A stretch of DNA of 64,000 bases from CAWJLE01 sp963843645. Its GTDB lineage: Bacteria > Chloroflexota > Anaerolineae > DAOTYC01. The stretch's first letter is position 1. Each line of letters starts with the position of its first letter. Under the pieces are notes generated by a model. That model did not search any database. It saw only the letters and a list, made by a program, of their open reading frames with translations, and was not told the origin of the DNA. Location: the NCBI GenBank assembly GCA_963843645.1, contig CAWJLE010000005.1:434001-498000 (forward strand). The letters are read 5' to 3'. A program made the translations under genes and the position numbers. This document shows, in pieces, positions 37,169-46,987 of this stretch.

Positions 37169-37963
37169 ATGGCAACGAGCGAACCGACCTTCGCCGACAA
37201 ACTGGCGGAGCTTCTAGCGAGCAAAAGGCTCATCGACATATCGGTCATCATCGATCGGTACTACCCGTGCTTTCAGCAAGAGAGCCAGCAGTTCTTTCTG
37301 ATGAAGCAGAACGTCGCCGTCCCAGGCAAAGAGGGCTATCGAGGGCCGTACCTGGAGACGGTGATGATAACCGACGACCATACCGGCACACACTGTGATA
37401 CTCCGTCCCACCAGGTTCCCCTTCCGGAAGGGGGCCTGCCGAACGCCGGTCCGATGTCCTCGTTTACCGTAGAGCAATTGGATCTTCGCAAGCTGATGGG
37501 ACCTGCCGCAGTCATCGATTGCACCGACTTGCTCAGCCAGGTCGATCGATCTGTGAATCGCAGCCCGATCATCACGCGGGAGAAGATCGAAGCCTGGGAA
37601 AAGGAGCACGGCGACTTGCACCCCGGGGACGTCGTCCTGTTCCGCACTACCTGGACCGACCTGTACTACAGGGAGTTCCCCGAAGGGCTCCAATTCACCC
37701 GCCACCACCCCGCGCCAAACGGTCGCACCATGGAATACCTGGCTCAGAAGGGTGTGCCGCTGGTCGGACTGGATGCGCTCGGCATGGGGATGTTCCAGGA
37801 TGACTACGAGCCGCACGTTGCCGCCATGCGCCACGGTATGATCCTGGTGGAAAAGCTCATTCGCCTGACCGAGCTTCCGCCACGCGGCGCGTTCTTCCTC
37901 TTCCTGCCGCTCAAGGTGAAAGGCGCCAGCGGAGGGCTGGGCCGGGCGGTCGCTTTCGTCTGA
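37169..37963 (+). CDS. Cyclase-family hydrolase (kynurenine formamidase-like)
   Basis: A 264-residue metal-dependent hydrolase of the cyclase family, which includes kynurenine formamidase and isatin hydrolase. The HTGTHCDTPSH motif carries the metal ligands (His71, His75, Asp77, His81). GDVVLFRTTWTD and LVGLDALGMG are also typical. The ribosome site AAGGAGATG precedes the ATG at 37169. Such enzymes open amide or lactam rings or remove N-formyl groups, which fits a pathway for N-containing cyclic compounds. It is the last gene of locus A, followed by a long palindrome. Confidence 0.9.
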   Translation: MATSEPTFADKLAELLASKRLIDISVIIDRYYPCFQQESQQFFLMKQNVAVPGKEGYRGPYLETVMITDDHTGTHCDTPSHQVPLPEGGLPNAGPMSSFTVEQLDLRKLMGPAAVIDCTDLLSQVDRSVNRSPIITREKIEAWEKEHGDLHPGDVVLFRTTWTDLYYREFPEGLQFTRHHPAPNGRTMEYLAQKGVPLVGLDALGMGMFQDDYEPHVAAMRHGMILVEKLIRLTELPPRGAFFLFLPLKVKGASGGLGRAVAFV

Positions 37964-38003
37964 GACGAACCGGGGGAGGGCCGAGTGCGATTCGCTCCGA
38001 CAA

Positions 38004-38113
38004 CCCGACGACGCCGACAAAACGAGTGACGGCGGACCCCCTCCCGGCTTCTCTCTCTGTGGGGAGAGGGCGGGAGGGGACCAGCCGTCATTCGTTTTGT
38101 CGACGTCGTCGGG
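38004..38113. terminator. 110-bp imperfect palindrome between convergent genes
   Basis: Two arms of about 50 bp (38004-38055 and 38062-38113) are near complements with a few mismatches, for example CGACAAAACGA on the left against TCGTTTTGTCG on the right. It lies exactly between the cyclase gene and the convergent SGNH gene, so a bidirectional terminator is the simplest reading; a dispersed palindromic element is the alternative. Confidence 0.6.
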
Positions 38114-38124
38114 GAACAGGCGGG

Positions 38125-38775
38125 CTAGCCCAGGATCTTGCGGACCTCGGCGGCGACGGCGTGCCCGAGCTTGACGTGCTCTCCCTTATCTAAGTGGAGG
38201 CCGTCCAGAGAGCTGGAAACGACGATTGCCCCGGCATCCAGGAAATGGCAGCCGTACTGGTCTGCCACCTTTTTGTACCATTTGCTCAACTGGCGCGACT
38301 TCTCCGTGCCGCCGGCGAACATTTCGATGAAGCGCTCAGGCAGCGTGCCCAACGTGGGAGGACACATCAGGAGCACCTGAGGAGGGGTATTGTTCGGTCC
38401 AAAACGGCTCCGCTGGACCACGTCGACCAGCATCCCTGCCGAGTCTGCAATGTCGTGGGCAGGCACTGAGTACCGCATCTTCAGGTCGTTGGATCCGAGC
38501 ATGATGATGACCAGATCCAGCGGGAAGTGGCTCTCGAGGATGGCCATCAAGGTGTCCATGCCGTTCTTGTAGACGCCTTCGACCGCATCCGGCCAAACAG
38601 TCGTGCGGCCGTTCAGCCCTTCCTCGACGACCCAGTATTCGTCGCCTAGCTGGTCGCGCAGGATGCCCGCCCACCGCTCGTGCACGCCGAAACGATTGTG
38701 GGGAGCGCCGCCACCCTTGTTTGCCGGGTCGTAGCCCCAGGTATTAGAGTCGCCATAACACAGAACCGTTTTCAT
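38125..38775 (-). CDS. SGNH/GDSL-family hydrolase
   Basis: A 216-residue cytoplasmic esterase or lipase-like enzyme. Block I GDSNTWGYDP (Ser10), block II GLNGRTT, block III GSNDLK and block V DGLHLDKGEH with catalytic Asp/His are all present, matching the arylesterase-like SGNH subgroup. No signal peptide. It is 30 bp downstream of the transaldolase-family gene and probably co-transcribed. The ester substrate is unknown. Confidence 0.9.
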   Translation of the reverse strand: MKTVLCYGDSNTWGYDPANKGGGAPHNRFGVHERWAGILRDQLGDEYWVVEEGLNGRTTVWPDAVEGVYKNGMDTLMAILESHFPLDLVIIMLGSNDLKMRYSVPAHDIADSAGMLVDVVQRSRFGPNNTPPQVLLMCPPTLGTLPERFIEMFAGGTEKSRQLSKWYKKVADQYGCHFLDAGAIVVSSSLDGLHLDKGEHVKLGHAVAAEVRKILG

Positions 38776-38805
38776 CCCGTCGTGCTCTCCTTCCCCTCGT
38801 CTCGA

Positions 38806-40929
38806 TCAGACTGCCTTGAAGAGTCGCAGCATTTCGGCCCGGAACCCGTCGTAGGCAGCCTTGAACTCGGCCAGCGTCTTCTGGACCGAACCGAACTCCG
38901 GCCACTGCTCTGGCGTGTGACCGCCGTTTCCGAAACTGCCCTCAATGCCAACTTCGTCCAGGACCACATTCAACTCGGGATTCAGCTCGTATCCCGCACG
39001 GAAATCGGCCATGGTGTTGAGCCGTTGCAAGACGTCGCGTGAGAACTCACCGGTGATAGACTCGCGGTACCTTTCCAGGCGGAAGCCTTCGGTCTCGGCC
39101 AGCTTCCGCACGTTCTCCTGGTGGTTCGGGAACTCCGTGTGGACGAAGTTCCTGCCGGCCAACGTCCAGTACGTGTCCTCCGGCTTGCGTTTGGAAGCGG
39201 GCAGATACCCAAGGCGGCTCAGAATCAGCTCGGCCTGCTCCCCGGTGAGCCCGTGCTTCTCGCACAGGTAATCGACCCACTTGGTGCGGTTGCCCTCGGA
39301 GAAGAAGATGCCCCAGACGCGGCGGGCCACCAATGTGCCGGACTTCCCGATGGCATCTTCCCACAGCGCCAGGTCCGTTTCTGAGGTCACGCCTTGCAGC
39401 GCCGCGATGACGTTCGCGTCGATGGTGCGCTGGACGCCGTAGCGGGTGGCGGCCACGACTTTCGCCTCGAATCCGACCGCCTCATCGACCCTGGCCCTGG
39501 TCCCGTTGGCCGTCGCCAGAAGCTCCACTCGTTTGATCGCTTCGGCCTCGCCCAGGGTCTTCTTCGCCTCCGCGAACAGCTCTTCCAGCTTGATCTCGCG
39601 CAGGTGACTCTCGAATCGCCCGCCCATGTTGGTCATGTATAGCTGGGTGGGGACGATGCCCTTTCGAATGGCGCTGGCCATGCCGTCCAACTCCTCGAGG
39701 ATCATCGTCACTTCCTGGCCCGCAGTGTAGATGACGGTAATGTTCGAGCCGAACCCAAACGTGTTGATCGTTCGTGCGATCTCACGGGCTGCCGGTGAAG
39801 ACGCCGCCACCTTGATGACCATGTTGGGCCGTGCGTGCTCACGCATCGCACCATAGCCCGCCAACAGGTAGTCGTCGTAGACCCGCAAGTCCTCGGTGGC
39901 TTCGGCAAACGCCGAGAAAACGTCCTGGACGCTTTCTTTGACGAGGTGAGCGATGTTGGGATTGAGCTGGAACGAGACCACGCCGCCGCCGGACGTGGCG
40001 GCCAGATTGAAGAAAATTGGCCGATAAACGTGCAGATTGTCCCAGAGAGCCTGCAGAGTCCCATACAGGGCGATCTCGTCGGCGAATGTCTCGGGGCGCC
40101 GCGCGCCATTCGGCGAACCTGCGATGCGAGGTGACTTCGGCCTGGAAGATCTCGTTCAGGGCCGGATCGTCCTTGTAGGCGAGCGCGGCCAGAACGGGGT
40201 TGGTCGATACCTGCTCGAACCCGAGATGGCGCAGCCAGCGCAGTCCCAGAGCGTAATCGTTCCCGAAGCGGCAGTAGCCTTCCGCGACCATGCGAGTGTA
40301 GACGTTGGCCTCAATCTCGGCCCGGCACTTCTCGAGGAAGGGCAGGAGGACCGGCTGATCGAAGTCCAGCGCCTGCTCGATTCGGACGGCCGTCTTGGCG
40401 ACCATGCTGGCTCCCTTTTGGACCAGCTTCATTCGCTCGAGGAACCGGCGCACTACAGCCGCTGCGATCGAGCCGTTTCCCTCGGCAATCTCCTGCGTTT
40501 CCCATTCGGCCAGCGCGCCATTGATGCTGGCGACCGCCGCGCCGCGTTCCCCGGGATCGAGCCACCGGCTCTCCAGGCCGAAAAAGTTGATGGCCGTCTC
40601 CAGCAAGGTTTCGTAGCTGAACTGCGCGCTGGCGAACCTTGCGGGTCGTTTCCGCTTCGGAGTCACCCGGCAGAATACGCGCGCGCAACGAATTCGATAT
40701 TGAGCTGCCGGATGACGCCGCCCACGATACCCGGCAGAGCTCCGTTCAGCTCGGGGAACAGGAGATGATCGGCGGCAAGGGTCGTCTGGCCCCATCCCGC
40801 CAGTTGCACCACGTGAGCAGCGTGATCGCCGGCAATGGGGTGTTTGCCGGGCCCTAAGAGCCGGTCTGGCCGGCCGCCGGACACGATTGAGTCAACGTGC
40901 TCCTGAACGAGTGTGACTGTATTCTTCAT
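38806..40929 (-). CDS. Oversized transaldolase-family protein
   Basis: After joining across shifts this gene encodes about 707 residues, two to three times a normal transaldolase. TIM-barrel motifs of transaldolase occur in the middle: LGFEQVSTNPVLAALAY, GGGVVSFQLNPNIAHLV, PNMVIKVAASSPAAREIA (the Lys of IKV is the likely Schiff-base residue) and NITVIYTAGQEVTM. About 210 residues precede the barrel start and a long helical region follows it, neither of which I recognise. Frame shifts lie near 40686, 40637 and in a GGGG run at 40093-40096; the total length stays a multiple of three. It shares a transcript with the SGNH hydrolase. Enzyme activity is not certain. Confidence 0.75.
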
Positions 40930-40984
40930 CCTACTCCTACCTCTGTAGTATGCGCGCGAATCGTCTATAGGGATTGGTGGGCGT

Positions 40985-41013
40985 AGTCTATCATCGGTCT
41001 GTCAACAGGTCAA
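40985..41013 (-). promoter_or_regulatory. Promoter of the transaldolase-family gene
   Basis: On the minus strand TTGACC (41013-41008) and TAGACT (40990-40985) lie 17 bp apart, about 55 bp before the start at 40929. Confidence 0.45.
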
Positions 41014-41205
41014 GTAAGTAGAGCTCTGGGACACCTGGCCAAAGTGGGGGAGAACCGAATGCAGGCGGCATCCGTAATGATTAAATGAGAGAATGTACTC
41101 CCCCGCCATGTGTGCAAAATTGCATTACAAAACCGAATCCATTTTCGGCGCGTAAACAAACACTAAGAGGTACTTTTCTTGGCCTCTTCTAAGGAGGATA
41201 CGCCC

Positions 41206-42093
41206 ATGCGGCAAAAGATAACGCCGCCCAGATACGTATCACCGCCAATTCCGGAACCGGAACCCGAGCCATCACCGCGGGTGCAGGCGTGGAGAAAGCG
41301 CACCAAATGGGTGCGCGCACGGTGGCGACTGCTGGGAGCAGGTGGGGCGATCTTGGTTCTCTGGCTGGCGCTTTTCGCCTACACATCTATCCGGACGGCG
41401 GCAACGCCGCTTACTCCGGTTGACGTAAAGGCCCTGGTGGTTAAGACCATGGCGTCGGCCACACCACCTCCCAGTTTCGCTTCCCGCGTGTACAGCGCTG
41501 TTGCTCCATCTCTGGTCGAGATCAAAGCCGACCGCGTGGATGCCGATGGCAAGACACAACCTGACAGCGGGAGTGGCGTGATTTTCGACCAGTCCGGCAT
41601 GATTCTCACTGCCCTGCACGTGGTACAGGGTGCCGCCGGCATTCGCGTCGTGTTTTTTGACAACACAGAGTCGGCGGCCTGGCTTGTGTCCCAGGATCCG
41701 GCCAACGACATCGCCGTCCTCCGGCCCTTGGAGCTGCCCTCGCAGGTAGTGCCGGCCACGCTCGGAGACCCGAGTTCGCTGCACGTCGGCGACGAAGCCA
41801 TCGTCGTCGGCAATCCGTTTGGAGTCCGTGATACCCTGACCGACGGTGTGATCTCAGGGCTGGAGCGCAATTTCAAGTCGCCGAAAACCGGCAAGACGCT
41901 GAACAATCTCATCCAGTTCGACGCGGCCGTCAATCCGGGCAACTCCGGAGGACCACTGCTGAATCGCGACGGTGAAGTAGTGGGGATTGTCAGCTCGCTT
42001 CTGAACCCGACAGACCAGGACGTCTTCATAGGCATCGGATTCGCGGTTCCCATCAACACCGCCTCCGGCGCCGCGGGCGGGCCAGTCAGTTGA
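41206..42093 (+). CDS. Membrane-anchored trypsin-like serine protease (HtrA-like, no PDZ)
   Basis: A 295-residue protease with a proline-rich cytoplasmic start, one membrane helix (about 42-60) and an extracytoplasmic S1C domain. The catalytic triad is His138 (ILTALHVVQG), Asp168 (NDIAVL) and Ser247 (NPGNSGGPLL). The chain stops just after the protease fold (FAVPINTASG), so the PDZ domain found in DegP/HtrA is missing. A strong AAGGAGGA site supports the ATG at 41206. It is 16 bp upstream of the MoxR gene and probably the first gene of this operon. Confidence 0.88.
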   Translation: MRQKITPPRYVSPPIPEPEPEPSPRVQAWRKRTKWVRARWRLLGAGGAILVLWLALFAYTSIRTAATPLTPVDVKALVVKTMASATPPPSFASRVYSAVAPSLVEIKADRVDADGKTQPDSGSGVIFDQSGMILTALHVVQGAAGIRVVFFDNTESAAWLVSQDPANDIAVLRPLELPSQVVPATLGDPSSLHVGDEAIVVGNPFGVRDTLTDGVISGLERNFKSPKTGKTLNNLIQFDAAVNPGNSGGPLLNRDGEVVGIVSSLLNPTDQDVFIGIGFAVPINTASGAAGGPVS

Positions 42094-42109
42094 CCCACAG
42101 GGAGGAACA

Positions 42110-43146
42110 ATGATCCTGAATGATACGTTGAAACCAGGTGAAGCACTAAAACCTAGCGAAACAGCCCCGGCAATGGAGCGGGTTCTTTACGAAGTTAAAA
42201 AAGTGATTGTTGGGCAAGATCACCTGTTGGAACGCCTGACGGTCGCGCTTCTGTCGCGCGGGCACCTTCTGGTTGAGGGCGTGCCCGGCCTCGCCAAGAC
42301 ACTGGCAATCAAGACCCTTGCGGAAGCGATCAGCGGCGAGTTCAAGCGCGTCCAGTTCACTCCTGACCTCGTTCCCGCCGACCTGGTTGGCACGCGCATC
42401 TACAATCAGAAGACCGGCGACTTCAGTACCTCGCTGGGCCCGGTCTTCACCAACCTGTTGCTGGCGGACGAGATCAACCGCGCGCCGGCCAAAGTGCAGA
42501 GCGCGCTTCTGGAAGTCATGCAGGAGCGGCAGGTCACCATCGGCGGCGAGACCCACTGCGTGCCCGATCCGTTCCTGGTGATGGCGACGCAGAACCCAAT
42601 CGAGACTGAAGGCACGTATCCGCTGCCCGAAGCTCAGGTCGATCGTTTCATGATGAAAGTGCTGGTCGACTATCCCAACGAGCGCGACGAGTACGTCATC
42701 GTCGAGCGGAACACTCGGCCGACGTGGCCGGTGCAGATCGGTCATTTCCGACCATCGCAACTCGTCGATTTGCAGCGCGGAGTTGAGGAAGTGTACATCG
42801 ACCCCGCGCTGATCGAGTACGGGGTGCGGCTCGCCGTCTGCGACACGCCAGCCGGAGAGGTTCGGCATCAAGGATATCTCGCCCATATATCCTCTACGGT
42901 GCGAGCCCGCGGGCCTCGATCAACCTGGTCGTCACTGCGCGCGCTCTGGCTTTCATCCGCGGTAGAAGCTACGCCCTGCTCGAAGACGTGACCGATATGG
43001 TCCTGGATGTGATGCGCCATCGCGTAGTCCTGTCCTACGAAGCGATGTCGGACAACGTGACGGGCGATGAGATCCTCCAACGCGTTTTGGACAGCGTGCC
43101 GGTACCAACCCAGCCGCTGAAGACCCATGTCGAACTCAACGCCTGA
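42110..43146 (+). CDS. MoxR-family AAA+ ATPase
   Basis: Chaperone-like ATPase of about 344 residues that usually works with DUF58 and VWA proteins. Walker A is GVPGLAKT, Walker B LLLADEINRAPAKVQ, sensor motif MATQNPIETEGTYPLPEAQ. Two apparent one-base insertions (T near 42839, C in the CCC at 42882-42884) throw the open frame off; skipping them gives the family ending RFGIKDISPYILYGASPRAS, LVVTARALAFIRGRSY and a stop at 43144-43146. The next gene starts inside it at 43127. Confidence 0.88.
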
Positions 43147-44052
43147 GCGCATCCTCTATCGTCTGGACTGGACGGTGATCCGTCGCCTGGACGGCATCTT
43201 GCAGGGTAACTACCGCACCCTGTTCTACGGCCAGGGTCTCGACCTCGCTGATATCCGTGAGTATCAGTATGGCGACGACGTCCGCGCAATCGACTGGAAC
43301 GTGACGGCGCGCATGGGGACGCCGTACGTCCGCCAGTACCTCGAAGACCGTGAAATCACGGCGTGGTTCTTGCTTGACCTGAGTCCGTCGGTCGACTTCG
43401 GAACGGTGAACACGCTCAAGCGGAACATGCTGATCGATTTCGTTACGACGATGGCCCGCCTGCTGACGAATCACGGCAATCGCGTCGGCGCAATCTTGTA
43501 TGACAGCCAGATGCAGCGCGTCGTTCCGGCTGCCGGCGGCAAGATGCAAGTGCTGCGGCTGGTGAACGATTTGCTGCATACGCCGCGGTTGCCACGCGCA
43601 CCGTTTACGGATCTCGGTCCGCTGTTTGCAGCGGCGTACAACGCGATCCATCGACGTTCGCTGGTGTTCGTGGTGTCGGATTTCTTCGGCGCCCGGGCTG
43701 GGAGAAACCTCTGACTCTACTGTCACAGCGACACGAAGTGCTGTGTGTCCGTCTTTCCGATCCGCTCGAAATGGATTTGCCGGATATCGGCGTTGTCTTC
43801 ATGGAAGACGCGGAAACCGGGGGAACAGCTCTACATCGATACCCACGACCGCGCGTTCCGCGAGCGCTTCCGCCAGGCGGCAGAGCGACGCGAGTTCGAT
43901 CTTAACCTGACTTTTCGCCGCGTGGGCGTTGACGTATTGAACCTGTCCACAGGCGACGATCTGGTCAAATCCATTGTTCGGTTCGCGACCGTGCGCAAGC
44001 GGCGCAGGGCGAACCGAGTGTTTCTGCCGCCTAGAATGGGGCTAAATTATGA
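43127..44052 (+). CDS. DUF58-domain protein
   Basis: A partner of MoxR ATPases, about 308 residues. The DUF58 signature is clear: GQGLDLADIREYQYGDDVRAIDWNVTAR, followed by a VWA-like fold (WFLLDLSPSVDFG). The frame shifts near 43690, returns at a GGGGG run at 43819-43823, and then stays open to 44176 through the next gene. An extra G in the GGGG at 44038-44041 would instead end it at TGA 44050-44052, overlapping the next ATG; I prefer that end (inference). The role is in assembly or regulation of surface or periplasmic complexes, not defined here. Confidence 0.85.
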
Positions 44053-45129
44053 CGTTCATCTGGCCAAATATGCTTCCATTGTTGCTCCTCGTCCCTGCCC
44101 TCGTTGTGGCTCTACATCCTCGCGCAGAGACGACGACAAAAGTATGCACTCCGTTACGCCAGCCTGTCACTCGTGAAGGAGGCGATGGGGCGTGGGCCCG
44201 GTTTTCGCCGGCACATTCCGTCGATTCTCTTTCTGTTGGCCTTCGCGGCAATGATGCTGGGGCTGGCGCGTCCGGTGACTGCCGTGACACTGCCCGCGCA
44301 AGATGCGACGATCGTCCTCGCGATCGACGTTTCCGGCAGCATGCAAGCGGATGACTTGAAGCCGAGCCGCATGGAAGCGGCCAAGGCCGCCTCGCGCGCG
44401 TTCGTCAACAACGAGCCATCCGGCGTGCATGTAGGGGTTGTCTCATTTAGTGACAATGCCTTCGTGGTTCAGGCGCCCACCGATGACAAGGCTGCGGTGC
44501 TTGCGGCGATTGATCGCTTGCAGCCGCAGCGGGCGACCGCGATTGGTCGCGGCCTGCTGGTCTCCCTGGGCGCGGTTCTCGAGAGCGAGGGCGCTTCTCA
44601 GGATGCGATAGCAGCTGCAGTCTCGATGGACCGCGCCGGTTCGTCGCCTTCAGATCCTTCGGGCTCACTCCCGAGCAGTCCCAATTCAAGCAGCGGCGGC
44701 AGCGCACCCTCCGTGCTGGCCTCTCCGCAGCAGCAGTACGGCAATGCAGCCATCGTGCTGTTGAGCGATGGGGAAAACAACCAGTTCCCCGCGCCGCTCG
44801 ATATCGTCGACCGCGTGACGTCTTACGGCATCCACGTTTACACCGTCGGCGTCGGTAGTCCGAATGGAACCGTCCTGCACATTTGGGGGCGCTCCATCCG
44901 AACCCGGCTGGACGAGACGACGTTGAAGCGCATCGCGGAAGTGAGCGGTGGCACTTACTACAATGCCTCCAATGAGACTGATTTGCGGTCCATCTACGAG
45001 AATCTGCCGACGCACCTGGTGATGCGTACGGAGAAGACAGAAATCACCGCCCTCGTCACCGCTGCTGCCGCAGTTCTGTCTCTACTGGCCGGGGTCTTGT
45101 CTCTACTCTGGTTCAACCGGCTGCCGTAG
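44049..45129 (+). CDS. VWA-domain membrane protein (BatA-like)
   Basis: A protein of about 359 residues with two N-terminal membrane helices, a von Willebrand A domain with the MIDAS motif DVSGSMQADD and later LLSDGENN, and a C-terminal helix (about 328-352). A Ser/Pro-rich insertion (about 180-200) interrupts the VWA fold. One base too many near 44097-44105 separates MTFIWPNMLPLLLLVP from LWLYILAQRRRQKYALRY. It completes a protease-MoxR-DUF58-VWA operon like the Bat aerotolerance clusters. A terminator follows. Confidence 0.87.
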
Positions 45130-45243
45130 CTCACAGTCGCCTGCCCGGTCCACGAAACCCAGGCTCCTAAGTTAAATGGGTCAGGTCAGCCTGATGGTGT
45201 GTCGTCCTCTGCCGCAGCGACCATAAAAGCCATGAAACGAACG

Positions 45244-45285
45244 AAAACGAAAATCGGTTCCAATTAGGGACCGGTTTTCGTTTTG
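45244..45285. terminator. Terminator after the VWA gene
   Basis: 45244-45261 pairs with 45268-45284 (one G-U and one bulge), rich in A on the left and T on the right, so it can work in both directions between the convergent VWA and TPP enzyme genes. Confidence 0.65.
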
Positions 45286-45295
45286 TCGAGCTCCC

Positions 45296-45328
45296 AGACT
45301 TCCGAAGTGTCCAAGACTTCGGAAGTCT
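45296..45328. repeat. Palindromic repeat AGACTTCCG family, copy 3
   Basis: AGACTTCCGAAGT (45296-45308) and ACTTCGGAAGTCT (45316-45328) form a perfect 13-bp stem around a 7-nt loop. This is the longest match of the three copies. Confidence 0.7.
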
Positions 45329-45352
45329 CGACTGGAGCCGCCTGTCGGTGGT

Positions 45353-46987
45353 TCAGCGGTCCACGGGGTTGCTGCGGACCACGGGAACGTGAATGAGCGT
45401 CGGGCGGTCGGCGGAGAGGCCCTCGAGCAGCGCCGGGACGATGTCCTCACTGCGGTCTACCCGAACACCACGTGCACCCAGCGACTGACCCAGCAGATCG
45501 AACCGTATCGGCCCCAGTTCAGCAGTGGTGCTGCGTCCAAACTGGCGCATCTGGCCGGTGTGGGTGATGCCCCACGCCTGATCGTCTGCCACGATGACGA
45601 CGAACGACAGGCCCTGACGGGTGGCGGATTCCAACTCCACAGCCGAGAACGTAAACGAACCGTCGCCGGACAGCAGGATGATCGGCCGGTCTGGGTAGAC
45701 GAGCCGGGCGGCCATTGCAGCCGGGACGCCGAAGCCGATTGCGCCGCTGGCGCCGCACGTGACCCAGTGGCCGGGATAGCGGTCGCACAGCAGCTGGTGG
45801 CACCACTGTCCGATGTTGCCCCCGTCCACGATGATGACCGTGTCGTCCGTAAGCACGTCTCGTATAGCGGCGACGACGTCCGAGGCGTGCGTTCCCGGAG
45901 CCGCCGCGCTGCGCGCTCGCAGGGCACCAGCTCGATAAGCGGCTCGCCGCGATTGTGCATCATGCAGCCAGTCGGTGTGTTCGATGGCTTCCCCGCTCAG
46001 CACATCGGTGACCTGCGCGAGCACACAGCCGGGGTCGCCCATAATGCTGAAATGCGCGCCGGACCCTCGCCCCGATTGGAGCGGATCCACGTCGATCCTG
46101 ACGACCTGCGCGTCCTCCCGAATCGCTGGCGGGCGCAGGTAGCCGAGACGATAGTCGCAGGCGGCGCCTGCCACGAGGATCAGGTCGGCTTCCTCGAGCA
46201 GCGGCGGACCGCCCGTCGCCGCGCCGATGACGCCCACGAACTCGTCGAGTGGCTCGGGAATCACACCGCGGTCCCATATTGGAACGACCACGGGGACGTG
46301 AAGCGTCTGGACGAACCGTTTGACGGCGTTCTCGGCGTGGGCATAGTACGCGCCGCTGCCCGCGACCAGAAGCGGACGGGCAGACCGCCGAAGCAGGTCG
46401 GCAAGCGTCGCCACCGCCGTCGGGTCGCCAGGGCCACTCGCGGCCATTGCCTCGGAATCAGCCAACGGGCGGACCACGTCGCGTGGATCGACTGTTGCGG
46501 TCTGGACGTTCAACGGCAACGTCAGGTGAACGGGTCCTGGGCGTCCGGCCAGTGCTGCGGCGAAGGCTTCGTGGACGTACAGCGGGATGCGCTCGGGCCG
46601 ATCGACGACCTGCGCGTATTTTGTGACCGGACCGGCCAGCGCCACCTGGTCCAGATCCTGAAAGTGCCCCTGGCCGGCCGTATCCGTATCCCCACAGCCC
46701 GATACCATCAACATCGGGGCGCCATCGAACCACGCGTCGACGACCCCGGTCATGCCATTGGCGTGAGCCACGCCACTGCTCACGGCGCAGACACCCACCT
46801 GCCGCGTCAGGCGGCCGGTGACCTCGGCGATGTAGCCGGCGGCCTGCTCGTTGCGTACGTCGACGAGGCGCAGTCCGGCTTCGCGGCATGCATCGTCGAA
46901 TGGGTTTAGCCCGTTCCCGCACAAAGTGGCAACGAAGGGAACGCCTCGCCGCTGAAGCTCTTGCACGAACAGCTGGATACCCTTCAC
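45353..46987 (-). CDS. Thiamine pyrophosphate-dependent enzyme (acetolactate synthase-like)
   Basis: A 544-residue enzyme with the three-domain layout of acetolactate synthase, glyoxylate carboligase or benzoylformate decarboxylase. Glu47 (RNEQAAGYIAEVTGR) should activate the cofactor. The TPP/Mg motif starts at LSGDGSFTFSAVELESA and ends ADDQAWG, with Asp where Asn is usual. No separate small regulatory subunit is nearby, so it is probably not the biosynthetic acetolactate synthase but a catabolic ligase or decarboxylase. The start is GTG at 46987 with GGAGGAAGAA upstream. It lies downstream of the third ABC cluster in the same direction. Confidence 0.85.
   Translation of the reverse strand: MKGIQLFVQELQRRGVPFVATLCGNGLNPFDDACREAGLRLVDVRNEQAAGYIAEVTGRLTRQVGVCAVSSGVAHANGMTGVVDAWFDGAPMLMVSGCGDTDTAGQGHFQDLDQVALAGPVTKYAQVVDRPERIPLYVHEAFAAALAGRPGPVHLTLPLNVQTATVDPRDVVRPLADSEAMAASGPGDPTAVATLADLLRRSARPLLVAGSGAYYAHAENAVKRFVQTLHVPVVVPIWDRGVIPEPLDEFVGVIGAATGGPPLLEEADLILVAGAACDYRLGYLRPPAIREDAQVVRIDVDPLQSGRGSGAHFSIMGDPGCVLAQVTDVLSGEAIEHTDWLHDAQSRRAAYRAGALRARSAAAPGTHASDVVAAIRDVLTDDTVIIVDGGNIGQWCHQLLCDRYPGHWVTCGASGAIGFGVPAAMAARLVYPDRPIILLSGDGSFTFSAVELESATRQGLSFVVIVADDQAWGITHTGQMRQFGRSTTAELGPIRFDLLGQSLGARGVRVDRSEDIVPALLEGLSADRPTLIHVPVVRSNPVDR

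Noticed and set aside
44053..44176. Extension of the DUF58 protein to 44176
   Set aside because: The extra sequence overlaps the start of the VWA gene in another frame and is rich in Cys/Ser/Arg, unlike the family. An undercalled G in the GGGG at 44038-44041 would end the protein at an ATGA overlap.
45389..46909. Open frame of 506 codons on the plus strand opposite the TPP enzyme
   Set aside because: Composition is antisense-like and no family motif is seen, while the minus frame has complete TPP-enzyme motifs.
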